64,000 nucleotides of DNA from Vigna angularis (Eukaryota; Streptophyta; Magnoliopsida; Fabales; Fabaceae), in assembly GCF_016808095.1 (NCBI RefSeq), contig NC_068976.1, forward strand, positions 12,247,001 to 12,311,000, in the 5' to 3' direction. Position numbers and translations under genes: made by a program. The notes under the pieces are model-generated. The model was given only the letters and a program-made list of their open reading frames with translations. It had not been told where the DNA came from and did no database searches. Each line of letters begins with the position of its first letter. Positions within the stretch are counted from its first letter, which is position 1. Below are positions 41,161 to 53,002 of the stretch, one piece after another.

Positions 41161-42487
41161 TATAAGGCTTTGTTAAGCTTATATACTTTCAAATCCTCAC
41201 CTTTCTTCTCAAATCCAGGTGGTTGTCTCACGTAGACTTCTTCTTCTAAAGGGCCATTCAAAAACGCTGACTTCACATCTATTTGGCAGATCTTCCAGCC
41301 TTTCAGATTTGCAACAACAACAACGAGTCTCACGGTTTCTAGCCTTACGACTGGAGCGAAGACCTCTGTGAAATCAACTCCAGGCTTCTGCAAGAAGCCC
41401 TTTGCTACCAACCTAGCCTTCAATTTTGCAATACTTCCATCTGGTTTATACTTTGTTTTGAACACCCATTTAACTTCAATAGCTTGTTTATGTTGTGGCA
41501 GCTCTACCATCTCCCAAGTTCTATTCTTCTTAATTGCTCTCAACTCCTCAATCATAGCCTCTTTCCATTCTTCTATATCAATAGCTTGCTTCCAAGTAGG
41601 TGTTTCAGCATCGGCTAAGAAGGCAAGATGGAGCAGATCACCAGAGTCAGCAATATCATTATTTGTAAACACTTCATGACCTGTAAGTCTTGTTGAGGGG
41701 AACCGAGTTCTCTGCGGTCTCCTATTGTTAACTTCTACATCAGCAACTACCTGTACAATCTCATCAGACTTCTTCTCCTCCAGCCAGCTAGACACAACAA
41801 CACTTGGATTCAAGTCAGCCTCTGCTTCCACCCAATTGAATGCAGCAGCTTCATCTACTATCACGTCTCTGCTGATCACGGTTTGCCTCTTCTTTGGATC
41901 ATATAGCCTGTAAGCACCTGTTGGGTGATAGCCTACAAGGATGAGAGTCTCACTTTTGTCATCCAGCTTCTTCCTTCTTTCATCTGGTACATGCTTGTGA
42001 CAAACAGATCCAAAAATCCTCAAGTAATGCACATCAGGTTTCTTTCCTGACCAAGCCTCTTCTGGGGTGCAATATGGTAAAGCTTTAGTCGGGCTCCTGT
42101 TCAACAAGTAGGCTGCAGTTGAAACCGCTTCTCCCCACAGGTAATGAGGTAGCTTCCTTCCCTTGATCATACACCCGATCATATCCAAGAGCATCATGTT
42201 TCTTCTTTTTGCTAATCCATTATGCTGGGGTGTGTAGGGAGCTGTAACTTCGTGCACAATTCCTTTGTCATCACAGAATCTACTCATTTCACCGGAGTTA
42301 AATTCGCCTCCGCTGTCAGTCCTTAGAATTCTGATTTGCATGCCAGATTGCCTCTCCACCATATAACAGAATTTAACAAAGTGAGTGTAAACTTCTTTCT
42401 TTTCTTTTAATAGATAAACCCAGATTTTTCTAGACCATTCATCTACAAAAAGTAAAAAATATATGTTACCTCCAAAGGATGACACGT
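41133..42487 (-). pseudogene. Copia-B integrase core and reverse transcriptase N-terminal half
   Basis: From the insertion edge: [67 protein letters not shown] and [13 protein letters not shown]. Reverse transcriptase follows with [32 protein letters not shown] and [19 protein letters not shown], to [12 protein letters not shown]. It is one open frame of about 450 codons. In the integrase D,D(35)E triad the Glu normally found in the 'NGvaERrN' motif is Lys, so strand transfer should be lost. The Asp of LRTDSGGEF is kept. The first triad Asp (SDVCGPF) lies on the far side of the 42488-45138 insertion. Confidence 0.93.
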
Positions 42488-43290
42488 TGTTGATGAATCG
42501 GCAAGTGTACCGAATCGCACAAGTAATATAAAATGGTAAGACCAAGTATCGTGTTCTAAAGGACTCTCGGCACTAGACAATCGTGTGATAACTTGATTAA
42601 TTAAGACTTGAAGAAAACGAGATCATTGGTTTCAGATGCAAAGACAGAAAATTAAATATGATTGTAGTTTGATCAATAGAAGAGTAACACAGTGATGAAT
42701 AGATGTTGTTTTTAATATGAGATGAGTATGTTGTTGGGGTTAGATTTCACCAAGTTCTCTCTCATGTATGTAAGAATTCTTCTTTATGCATCAATGTTAA
42801 CGTCACTCACTAAATCACTTAAACCCGATCCCTCGACAAAATAAGTTTGTCCTTAATTATTAGTTCATGCAATTCCTAGCATTCCTAGTAATTAAATATG
42901 AAGATCAAGAGCTTTAAGACGACCAAGACTCATACCATCATCCTTGAGAAATATTACTCTTGGGAGTAATTCAACAAGAACCTGAATTGTAAGGAACCTC
43001 GCGGCACTCATGCAATTCATACATCACTATGAATGAGTTAAACAAAGCGTGTAATAATCACAGATGAATTACTCTAACAATTAATGAAAAAACATATGTT
43101 ATTAAGAATCAATTCAAATATATGAGAGTTCACAAGGTTACATCATCCCCCAACAACAAATAGAGTTTAGTTCACCATAGACATGGTGAAACTAGATGAA
43201 CAATGGAGAAGAATGAGATAGAAAAACCCTAAAAGTAGAAGATGGAAGTTCCCGCATCCAAATCCGCCTCCAGAGGGTGAAAGAGTGTGC

Positions 43291-44605
43291 CACTAGTAAA
43301 AAATGAAGTTTTTAACTCGTACATTATGACTCGGTTTTTATTGAACCAAAGCATATCAAAACGCGGTGGCAGTCTCGTAATTTTAAAAGCATTATATGCC
43401 TCGGTTGTTAAGCAATCAGTGTCTAAAAAAAATACTGGTTCGGTTACCAGAGTGAACCGAGGCATAACCCTCACGTAGCAAAGATACGGCCTTGGTTGGC
43501 ATGGACCCGAGGCATATTAGGGTGGACTGTGGCTTAAATCGAGAAAAACCTGGGTAGCCTAATCATTTCCCCAAAGCACCTCTCCTCTTCTCCACCTCTT
43601 CTCCTGCGATGTGCGACAACCTCCTCTTCTTATGCGATGTGCGACGACGGTGGACGCGGCAAGGCAACACCGACAGTGGACGCGGCAGCAGGGAGGACGC
43701 AACGACGGGGACACAGCAACGAGGACGCAACAACGACGAGGACGCAGCGACGAGAACGCAACGGCAACGAGGACGCAGCGGTAATGGAGGGAGGTGACGG
43801 AGGGCAGATCTGGGCGCATGGAGGGGCGGAGGGCAAATCTGGGCACATGGAAGGGCGGAGGGCAGATCTGTGACGAGCGGAGAACCACCCGAGGACGAAG
43901 GATTCGTGGAAGGAGGGGGAGTAGAGGAAGTCAGTGACGGTGGCGAGGAGGGTGGGGACGACAAAGGATATGCTGATAGGCTTCGTGGGGACGACGGAGG
44001 GGAGCAGAGGAAGTCAGTGATGGTGGATGCTGGCAAGCTTCGTGGAGGAGATGGTGGTGGTCGAAGATGCTTCTGTTGGGGGAAGAACAGAGAAACCCAT
44101 GTGCGAAGAGGAAGAAATTTGATCTAAAATGCTTCAGCTTAAGTCCATCTTCATCTCTGCTTCTGAGTTTCTTCTTATTAGTTGGTTCTATTATCACTTT
44201 GGTTTTGTGGGTTGTAATTTTTACATTGGTTGTTTATATGTATGAGTTCATGATGTTTGTTGCTTCTCTAGATAGATTTTTAATTGATTGTTGTAATATT
44301 GTGTCTTGTTTGATTCCTGTTATGGTTTTCTTGTTTGTTTTAGATTCTTGAGCTGAAATTGGGAAATCTTGAGTTTGTTTGGCATGACATAATGAATGAA
44401 TCGAGTCTAAAGTCTGAAAAAAAAACACACACACGCTATTGCCTCGGTTATCTAAGAACCGAGGCATATTCCTGTTTCGTTTTATCTCGGTCTATAACCG
44501 AGGCATAAAGCTTAACCTTTTTACCTCGTCCACGAATGCCTCGGTTGTAGAATCGATGCATATAAACATATACAACTGGTGCCTTTACTCTTTATTGTAC
44601 TAGTG
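43291..44605. mobile_element. Small CACTA element nested in the solo LTR
   Basis: It begins CACTAGTAAAAAATGAAG and ends ..TTTATTGTACTAGTG, with a perfect TGC target duplication (43288-43290, 44606-44608). Both subterminal regions carry repeats of 'gcctcggttnttaagc', 'ggtctataaccgaggcata' and their inverses, the binding-site pattern of CACTA elements. The middle (43560-44110) is a GC-rich block with open frames on both strands and simple Asp/Gly/Arg-rich composition; no family is recognised. It encodes no transposase. Length 1315 bp. Confidence 0.9.
43560..44110. other. GC-rich core of the nested CACTA, origin unknown
   Basis: A sharp GC island inside AT-rich DNA, with repeated 'gacgcagcgacgag' and 'ggagggcagatctg' phrases (43670-43880). 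Open frames exist on both strands, as expected from GC-rich low-complexity DNA. It may be captured gene or leader sequence, but nothing identifies it. Confidence 0.4.
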
Positions 44606-44704
44606 TGCTGTTGCGCTCCTCAAGCCAAAGTTACAAAACCTAGGACGTCTGGGTCCTTTAAATAGAGTGAAGACAGAACAGAAATAAGGCCTAGGCCCAT
44701 GTCA

Positions 44705-44895
44705 CTGACGCTTAAGTGCCCCACTTAAGGCGCCCGGGCGGTGAGCGATGGTTCCCTATGCTTAAGCCTCCAAAAGGGCGTCCAAGCTTCGTGCTTCTGA
44801 CGCTCAAGCGCCCCAAAAGGGGCGCCTGGGCGGTGAGCGGCACTCTTCTGCGCTTAAGCCTCCAAAAAGGGCGCCCAAGCTTCGAGCACTCCTCC
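44705..44895. repeat. Tandem duplication of about 95 bp in the solo LTR
   Basis: About 44707-44795 and 44797-44890 share 'ctgacgct(t/c)aagtgcccc', 'ggcgcc(c/t)gggcggtgagcg', and 'gcttaagcctccaaaa.gggcg(c/t)ccaagcttcg' in the same order. Confidence 0.8.
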
Positions 44896-45138
44896 TTTCT
44901 AGTGCTTTTCCAGGTCTTTCTAAGCTCCATCTCCATGGCACTTCATCTTTGCTTTCCATATTATCTCATTTCCTGCCAAAACAAGAGAAATTAGCCATAA
45001 AACCATCAAATTCAACCTCAACTCTCTTATTCACACAACTTAACAGAAAAACATGATTCCAAGCAAGTTTTTAAGCAGAAAAGGGTACATTTAGTGTCAA
45101 AATTACATCACAGATAACAATATTTTCAACCGTTATCA

Positions 45139-45870
45139 CACGTCAAAAGGACCACACACATCTGAATGCACAACATCCAACAGCTGTCTTGCTTTCTTTG
45201 GAGCGAACCTTTTAAACTTCTTCCTAGCTTGTTTCTTGACTACACATCCTTCACAAATTTTGTTCGGTATGGTGATCAGAGGAACTCCCTTCACCAATTC
45301 TTTGCTTTTTAATTGACCCAAGCTTCTAAAATTCAAATGCCCGAATCTGTAGTGCTATAGCCATCCTTCATCTTCAACGTTGACAACAACAAAACACTAA
45401 ATGTTAACAACATTCAGATTCACCTTGAACGTTCGGTTTCTGGCAAGAGGAGCCTTGAGCACTAGACATTGTCTCTCATCAAACACTTCTATGTACCTTT
45501 GTTGCATCGACATTGTGTAGTCTTTTTCAAGTAGCTGTCACAGACTCAACAAGTTACTTTTCATTGATGGCACATACAACACATTTTTCACGTATGCAGA
45601 TGTGCCATCCCTACGTGTGATCAGGCTCTTGCCCACTCCTTCAGCCATGATCACGCTATTATCTGCAAATCTTACACTGCTCTTTATACCCGTATCTAGA
45701 TCGATCAACCAATCTTTCTTACCCGTCATGTCATTGGAACACCCTATGTCCAAGTACCAACTCGTTTCATTCTCTACATGACTCGATTCTTTCGACAATA
45801 ACGATCGTTCAGTTTCTTCATTAACTCCCAACAACAATCGTTCGATTTCTTCATTAACTCTCAGCAACAA
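45139..45870 (-). pseudogene. Copia-B protease and GAG-pre-integrase
   Basis: The protease block reads ETSWYLDIGCSNDMTGKKDW, then SSVRFADNSVIMAEGVGKSL and VLYVPSMKSNLLSL. The family motif is D(T/S)G; here it is DIG, which should abolish aspartic protease activity. The next part, NFRSLGQLKSKELVKGVPLI with NKICEGCVVKKQARKKF, is the zinc-binding pre-integrase region, ending in HSDVCGPFDV, the first integrase Asp. A stop (about 45537) and a decayed stretch separate the two. Confidence 0.85.
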
Positions 45871-46375
45871 TCGTTCGGTTTCTTCATTCTCTTCCTAGCT
45901 CAATTCTTTCGACAGCAATAATCGTTCGGTTTCTTCATTAACTCCCAGCCACGATCGTTCGGTTTCTTCATTAATTGTCGATCGGTTGAACGACAACAGC
46001 TGTCTGTTTTCCTCATCGACTCCCATTTGGTCTGAAGACAATAGCCGTCCGTTTTCTTCATCAACACACGTTCGTTCTGAAGATACCAGCCGTCCAGTTT
46101 CTTCATCAACGCCCGTTCGGTTTGAAGATGACATCTGATTGTCAACACCCGTTCGGTCTTTAGACGACATCCAATTGTAAACTCTTGTTCGATTTTTAGT
46201 CAACATCCACTTGTCATCATCTGTCCGATCTGAAAACGACGCTTGTTTGTTAATTGCTGTTCGGTCTGAAGATGATGCTCGTCTGTCAATACTTGTTCGG
46301 TTTGAAGAAGACAGCCGTTCGGTTTCTTCGTCGACACTCGTTCGATTAAAAAACAACAACCGTTCGGTTGTACTA
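45775..46375 (-). repeat. In-frame peptide-repeat expansion between zinc knuckle and protease
   Basis: About 600 bp of imperfect tandem repeats encode a run of roughly 14-residue units of the type 'SSNRTGVDEETERL'. Towards the protease they shorten to about 10-residue units like 'GVNEETERLLL'. Some 14 or more units are visible, and one reading frame is kept through nearly all of them. Copia polyproteins do not normally carry such a block here, so it is a local amplification. The DNA core is 'cgttcggtttcttcatnaac'. Confidence 0.85.
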
Positions 46376-46399
46376 ATCAAAAGAACATGATCAAACTCT

Positions 46400-47330
46400 G
46401 AATCTCATGCGTCTTGAGCAAGATTCGCTGCCTCATCATTCTTGGTGTTCTTTGCCCCTTCGTTGTGCCAGCATTCCGTAGAGTAATTCCAAAACTTGTT
46501 GCATGTGTAACACTGAACGTTTTTCTTGTTAAAACTCTTTTTGCCTCTACCTCTATATTGTCTTCCACCTCTTTTGTTTCCTTCTTTTTGCTCATTGCCA
46601 TTAACTTCCGTATGCTGATCAAAAGAGTTTACGCTTCTACCACCCGTTCGGCCACCGCGTGTCCGTCCTCTGCCTCTTCCAGCTCCTCAACTCTTGAAGC
46701 TTTGATTACTTCTGGCTTGTAAGGCTTGATTTGTGCCTTAAACCAGCGCCTTTTCCGCATTCCTCCTTTCGATTAATCTCTGCTCATGCGCCTCTAGAGA
46801 ATTCTGCAGTTCTTCCACTTTCATTGTTTCAAGATCCTTGCATTCCTCTATGGCAACCACGATGTGATCGTACTGTGGTGTTAAGGTTCGAAGTATATTC
46901 TCGACAATCTTTTTGTCCTTCATAACCTTATCGCATGCTCTCATAGCATCCACCACTATTTCCTGCTCCCCCATGCATAAGAGCTCATATTGCCTCTATA
47001 GGGACTGCAAACATACCTTCTTCACCTTGCCGGAATTACCATAACCATCATGCAGAATGTCCCAGACTTCTTTGGCCATGGCAACTTTTGATACCTTTTG
47101 AATGATTGAGGCAAAAATGCATTGATGTAGTAGTCAAGCCTTCTGTTTTCTTTGCACAACTTCTTCACCTCTTCTGAATCGCCTTTCAAAGGTTCTTGAA
47201 AACTTTTCTTCACTATTTCATCAACTTCTTGAAACCCAAGAATCGCTTCCATTTTCACGCACCAATCATCGTAAATCTTGTCGTCAAATACCGGTAGGTT
47301 ACTGTGAATCATTCCGGCCATCACTTCCAA
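46400..47330 (-). pseudogene. Copia-B gag, broken
   Basis: The likely start is the Met near 47318, giving MAGMIHSNLPVFDDKIYDDW and CVKMEAILGFQEVDEIVKKS; later ILRTLTPQYDHIVVAIEECK and MKVEELQNSLEAHEQRLIER. Frameshifts lie near 47095. A deletion of about 15 codons precedes 'AMRACDKVM'. There are stops near 46735 and 46405. The zinc knuckle near 46470-46512 reads CYTCNKFWNYSTEC; the Gly-His of CX2CX3GHX4C is replaced by Trp-Asn, so a zinc ligand is missing. Gag would coat the element RNA. Confidence 0.85.
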
Positions 47331-47392
47331 ACTTCTTTCTTCTTGAAGCGTCTTCTTGAACGTCACAAAAACTTTGGCAAGTTTTGGAACCT

Positions 47393-47408
47393 GTCGCTTT
47401 GATACCAC
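47393..47408 (-). promoter_or_regulatory. Primer-binding site of Copia-B
   Basis: The minus strand directly after the 5' LTR reads TGGTATCAAAGCGAC, complementary to the 3' end of initiator tRNA-Met, the standard copia primer. Confidence 0.85.
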
Positions 47409-47609
47409 TGTTAGACCCCGTTATACTTCATGGTGTTTGAGAAAAGAAACAGAGAGAGAGAAATGGGCAGAGCGTAACATGCACGAGAGAAAGAAAACAA
47501 TCGTTATTCTCATTAACGTAAAATAGGGTATATATGAATACCAGATACAAAAGTGGCGGACTGTCATTTGACAATTAAAGTAGTTACAATTTAGTTTTTA
47601 TATTTAACA
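47409..47609 (-). repeat. 5' LTR of Copia-B
   Basis: 201 bp, same length as the 3' LTR. Confidence 0.95.
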
Positions 47610-47614
47610 TCGTT

Positions 47615-49565
47615 TAGCTAAAAATTTCCATAACTCATAAACTATAAATAATAACCTCTTTATAATTTTTTTATATATATTTAAATAAAATCGAGATTTT
47701 ATAAGGGTTCTTTAGAAAAGAGATATTGGATCTAAGTGATGACTCCTTCATCACTTATCTTGATTTATCTCCAAGTGGCTTGGCAACTTTGCATCATTTA
47801 ATAAATCTTTTTCTCCATTTTATCTTTTATCTCTTTTTGTTCTATCAAATTCATGTTCATTTTTTTAATCACCATTTTTGCATGATTATATATGTATTGT
47901 ATTCATGTTGTTCTTCGATGCACCAATTCACACTTATATAATTGAATTGGATTAAATTTGTGTTAGTTCAATCCGCATTTCTAAATTTCTAAATACTAAA
48001 AGATAAGAGAAATGATTCTACTAAACTCTTGGCAATTTCATCATAACTCAAAATACTGAATCACTTAAATATATGTTTTAATTTACTAAAATATATGTTT
48101 TAATTGATGAAATTTGAATTTTGTAATTGAATTAGGCTAAGAAAAACTATTTGACTAAACCTTCATTCAAGAAAATTCCATCGTTGATGATAAGAATTTC
48201 ATCTAGACTGATTAGTATTATGTTGATAAATGTAAAATCAATTTAACCGATGATAATTGATCACTGAATCTATTGAAAGAATTTATTTTTTTTAATTCTG
48301 CTTAATTTTTTATTAATTTGTTCTTGTTAAATTTGTTCGTGCGACCCCTTTTTATTAATTTTTATTCACTCAGTTTCAATATTCTTAAATAAAGTTTATA
48401 GAAACATAATATATATCGTATGTCATATAGTAATAATAAATTACAAAAGTGTTGTTTACTTGATAATTTATATAACATCCAGCAAAATATTAAAATGAAA
48501 TGCGATAATGTTTCATATTATATTTTTTTCCAAAAAACTAAAATATTGCAACTAATATGAACATCTTACCCCTTTTAAGGTATAATCATGTAACGAGTCA
48601 TGATTCTTAATATCAGTCTCAAGACCCAAATAACTTAATCTATTGATGTTCTATTCAATAGATTAGTATATCAATTTAAATCATTAGATCATTAATGAAC
48701 ATCAATTAATTTCACTAAATTTGTAAACGACACATCATAGCATTATCATAACTTTAATTATTATTGAATATTGGAGGTGTAAATATAATTTTTCTTTTGT
48801 CACAATCGATAACACTTTGTTATAGGTACACAATTATAATTTTATATAGTGATAGCTATTGCACTAAATTTAGTCTAATTAGATTTTTTTTCTAGACAAA
48901 GAACTTAATATTAGAAGTTGATGTATATGCAAATCATATGAAGACATTGTTTTATACCTCGTACACTTAATCCTTATCTCACTTAGCTACATTGACATTT
49001 GTGTAATTTATTATTAATTTATCAGTTTCACAAGAATAATTAAATTAATAATGAGCATCCAATTTAAATACAATAAGTATTTTGACACTTGAAGAGGAAA
49101 TTTTATGCATTATAAAGTTGTTATGTGGTATTCATTGATCAATGCTATAATAATTTTATTTTCATGTTCTTATAGAGGTCAAACTTTAATCCATCAGTTT
49201 GATTGAAAAAAAATGTGAGTGAAATCGAATTCAATTTATTTAACTTATGAGTTAAAAAGTTTGAATCGAGTTAAAAGATGTAGTGATTCGTAATCCATCA
49301 ACTTTACAAACCTTTATTAATTTTTTACCATTTTTTCATAAGGTTTTTTTATTATAATTATTTACTACTTTTAATTTCATAAGTTAATAATTTGATCTTT
49401 TTAAATACTAAAATGTTGCTCTATGTTTGAATTATTTAAATATTTAATTTATTTGTTTGTCAAATAGGTTGACATTTAAATTTTAAATTACTATCTATAC
49501 AAGTCTTTGACGAAATTGGTGAATATTTTGATTGTAATTATTGCTATAAAAAAACTGTTCTTGCG
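47615..49565. other. AT-rich intergenic stretch
   Basis: No gene, transposon end or RNA gene recognised. Confidence 0.45.
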
Positions 49566-49569
49566 GAGT

Positions 49570-50986
49570 TGAGTATACCATGTGAAGATGGGTTCCACAT
49601 ACTTCTTCAATCTTTCCTAGTTTTGCTTCCGTTCTCTAGATGGTGATCTACTTGTAAAAGACATTTCAAAACCCAAGTTAATAGGATGTGTCAAATAGAA
49701 AATAATGTTGTAAGAATGAATGTGAATTATTTACGTCGATAAATGTACTATTTATAAGATAGTTACGATTTATGGGCCTGAGGTCGACTTGTGGTCGGCT
49801 TAGTAGAGGCCAACTTATGGCCGGGTAGCATCAGGCCGTGTACGGTACATCAATCCCTCGGCCTTCTCATGACTAGAAGACATGTGAAGAGCTTCAAAAA
49901 AATTCAGTGGAACAATTATAGCTACTTGTCTACTGACTTACAAAACATGATACCAATAGTAGATACTCGGTTGTCATCTTGTCCTACTCCAACTACTTAA
50001 AATCACTCACGTAGCCCTAAAGCTTTAATAACATGTTTAGCTACGACTTCGATGGGCAACTTTTCAACCACGTCTAATATTATCAAAATAACAGACTCTT
50101 GTAAGTATCACTTTTTGCAAGAGAGATAAGTACAATGATAAATTATCTTGTTTACGAAGATTTCATATCATTCTTGTAGAAGCACATTAACCAATTACCT
50201 CATGAGCTACTGAAATTGTTTGGTGGCGATTGTGCAATGCAAATGGCTCTCGATTTGGGGGACTAGCCATGGATCTTTAGTGATGGAGTTTCATGATTTG
50301 GGGTTCACAAAGGAGATACGGGGGCTTTTGGTTTACAACCAATCTTTTGTTTTTCTTTTCGGCGACATTTGCGATGGGGAGTGCAAAGTCTGGCGATTCA
50401 AGCGATGGTCTCTCTGACCTAAGATGGTGGTTGGTTGATTTGTTTTATGGTGGTAACCCAGGCACGATGGCATAACTTCTTCCTCGTTGTGGAGAGTTTG
50501 GTGACTTGCTCGTTGGCCTTCCTCATCGATCGTGATAGTTTATCATTCTTTCTTCACAGAATATTCTTCGACTAAGTACACCATGTGAAGATGGGTTCCA
50601 CATACTTCATTCTTCCCTCGTTTTCCTTTCGTTCCCTAGATGGTGTGCCTGTAAAAGATACTTTAATGCTCAAGTTAATAGGATGTGTTAGATAGCAAAT
50701 AATGTGTTAAGAATGAATGTGAATTACTTACCTCAATATATGTACCAATTATAGTATAATTACAATTTATAGGTCCTCACCTATATGGGCTATGGGCCTA
50801 TGTGGGCCAATATCCCATTTACCTCAAGAGTTAGTGGACTAATGCAAATTATGTTAAGTTAAAGAATAACGACTTGTGACCAGGTTGGAATAGGTCGACT
50901 TGTGACCAAGTTGGAAGAGGTCGGTATATGGTTGGGCTCGTAGAGGCCAACTTATGACCAGGTAACATCAGACCATGTACGATACA
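49570..50986. repeat. Pair of long direct repeats with a 720-bp spacer (LTR/TRIM-like)
   Basis: The first copy (about 49570-49850) and second copy (about 50572-50986) share 'accatgtgaagatgggttcc', 'aagttaataggatgtgt', 'agaatgaatgtgaatta', 'agaggccaacttatg' and 'ccntgtacgntac' in order. The second is longer because it contains a stretch (about 50800-50920) missing in the first. The spacer encodes nothing recognisable. Direct terminal repeats around a short non-coding core suggest a TRIM-like or truncated LTR element; PBS, PPT and target duplication were not found. Confidence 0.6.
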
Positions 50987-50989
50987 AAA

Positions 50990-51780
50990 ATGAATCAGGT
51001 TAATTCAATTTAATCCTATAAAAATTTAATCGAGCCAATCTATTCTTATTATATTACAATAAATATATAAAATAAACTGAAAAAATAAAATCTCCTTAAA
51101 TGAATCAATTCACTACACACCAACTTATAGTAGATCAAACTAAATTACAAAATTTCTAACTCAAAAAAATATATATTATTGTTAAGACTTGAATTACACT
51201 AAGTAGTCCTAGGAATAAATTTGATCATTATACCTATAATTATGAGAATTATAAAAATATTTAAAAATAATGATAATTTTTAAAAAATAAAATATTTTAA
51301 TAATAAAAAGTTCATACTATAAATAAGTTTTTAATAAAATAAAATCAGTTTTATAAAACCATCATCTCTAGCTATAAACTTTTTTTTTAGACTTTCTTTG
51401 TCTCAAATCTCTAAACTCTAAAAAGTAAACTTTAATATTTATGAACATTAAACATTGTATTCAATTCTGTTAACATAAACACTAGAAGGTACTGTATAAA
51501 AAGGTCAAAAAGGCCAATAAGTAAAATTTGAATTAAAAAATATTTATAAAACATAAAGTTTGTCTATCTTAAAAAAGAAGAATCAACCAAATTGTTCGAA
51601 TACTAAATCTCGAACTTGAAAGATTTGTATACTTACAAGAAATATTTTGAAGAATATTTGTTTAAATAAATTGAATTAGTAATTTTATTAAAAAAATAAT
51701 AACATCTAGTCTTAACACCTCAACCATTATCAGTTTTCATTTATATCTATGATAATGTATGGAACTCAAAAATCTTATAT
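50990..51780. other. AT-rich intergenic stretch
   Basis: Nothing recognised. Confidence 0.45.
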
Positions 51781-52108
51781 GATATATATCTATTAGTGTT
51801 TATATAAGTCAAGTCATTTATATTTTGATAACTGAATTTTATCTTTTTCCCTCTTATACAAAACCAATATCTCTCTGGTTTAATGAATATACATACAGTA
51901 ACATTCTTCATTCACGTTGCTTTGTTATCTCCAATAGAATTGTTATCCAGAGTCAAGGTTCTCTTCTAGGACGTGTACTTCAGAAATCACGTCTGATTGT
52001 GGTGGTTAGATAAACTGATTAAAGTGTGAAGCAATTGATTGTGAGATAACAATAAAAAGTTATTTGTAGCCAAGATTTTATTTCTTGATCAAGTAACGTG
52101 GTTGAAGA

Positions 52109-52992
52109 ATGGCTAGTGGGAATAATCTTGTGAATCTTTCAGTTCTTACGGAGAAAAACTGGAATCGATGGAGTACACAGATGTGGGTGTTGTTCAAGTT
52201 CCAAGATGTGAGTGATGTGGTTGAGATGACTGCAAGGAACTTGTTTCGGGTACCATAGATGAATAGAAGGTTATGGCTAAGAAGAAAGATAACAAGGCAT
52301 TGTTCATAATTCATTAATGTGTCGATGATGCACATTTTGAGAAGATTGAGAATGCAACCGCTACTAAGGAAGCCTGGAATATTCTGGTACGAAGTCATGC
52401 AGGAGGTGAAAAAATCAAGAAAGTGAACCTTCAAACCCTTAAGAGGTAATATGAGTTAGTGCAGTTGGAGGATAATGATAAAATTAGTGAGTACTTCAAC
52501 AAAATACTCATAATCACGAATCAAATGAAGGGCTGTGAAGAATTTATCACTAAGCTCATGATTGTTGAGAAAATCATGAGATCTTTGTCGCAAAAGTTTG
52601 ACTATATAGTGGTGGCTATAAAAGAATCGAAAGATCTGGCAAAGATGAAGATTGAAGAACTTCAAAGTTCTTTGAAGGTACGTGAGATGAGATTAGTTGA
52701 TAGAAATCCTATCAAGAATGATGAGCAAGCATTGAAGGTACATCACTTCAAAGATGATGAAAGAAAGAAACAAAAGAAGTGGAAAGGAAAACAAGCAAAG
52801 GGAAATTAGAAGGCTGACAAAGTTAAAGATGATCAAGATGACAAATCTGATTCAATGGAGAGAAATGGTAGATGAGAAGAATCAAAAAAAGAAAGATAAA
52901 AGAAGTGTGGACTGTTTTAATTGTCACAAGTTCAGACACTACTCTTATGAGTGTTATGCTGATAAGGAAAAGCAAAAGAAGTATTAGGACAA
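52109..52992 (+). pseudogene. Copia-C gag with intact zinc knuckle
   Basis: Starts MASGNNLVNLSVLTEKNWNR with WSTQMWVLFKFQDV, a typical copia gag start. Later NLQTLKR, YELVQLEDNDKISEYFNKIL and IVVAIKESKDLAKMKIEELQ. The zinc knuckle CFNCHKFRHYSYEC keeps the CX2CX4HX4C ligands. Stops occur near 52258, 52317, 52449 and 52807, and a frameshift near 52860-52910. It is therefore inactive but less decayed in the knuckle than Copia-B. Confidence 0.88.
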
Positions 52993-53002
52993 GGAGACTC
53001 AT

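Larger units (their letters stand above)
42488..45138 (-). mobile_element. Solo-LTR-like insertion in the Copia-B integrase
   Basis: Plus-strand ends are TGTTGATGAATCGGCAAGTG and ...AACCGTTATCA. Read on the minus strand it starts TGATAACGGTTGAAAATATT and ends CGATTCATCAACA, a TG..CA LTR shape. It is flanked by a perfect 5-bp duplication, CACGT (42483-42487 and 45139-45143). Taking out the insertion and one CACGT leaves the integrase frame uninterrupted, which proves the boundaries. No coding domain or second LTR is inside, so a solo LTR of a gypsy-type element is most likely. Without the nested CACTA it is about 1.33 kb. Confidence 0.85.
39847..47609 (-). mobile_element. Copia-B: Ty1/copia retrotransposon with intact LTRs and nested insertions
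   Basis: Two LTRs of exactly 201 bp (39847-40047, 47409-47609) are flanked by a perfect TCGTT target duplication (39842-39846, 47610-47614). By eye the LTRs differ at about 13 sites with no indels, mostly transitions. The element is on the minus strand: the PBS is beside the right LTR and the PPT beside the left. Its genes run gag, protease, integrase, reverse transcriptase, RNase H from 47.3 down to 40.0 kb. The integrase is interrupted by a 2.65-kb insertion (42488-45138). Several stops and active-site changes make it defective. Confidence 0.95.

Noticed and set aside
43559..44197. Pro/Ser-rich and Gly/Asp-rich ORFs in the small CACTA
   Set aside because: Low complexity, present on both strands, with no recognised domain.
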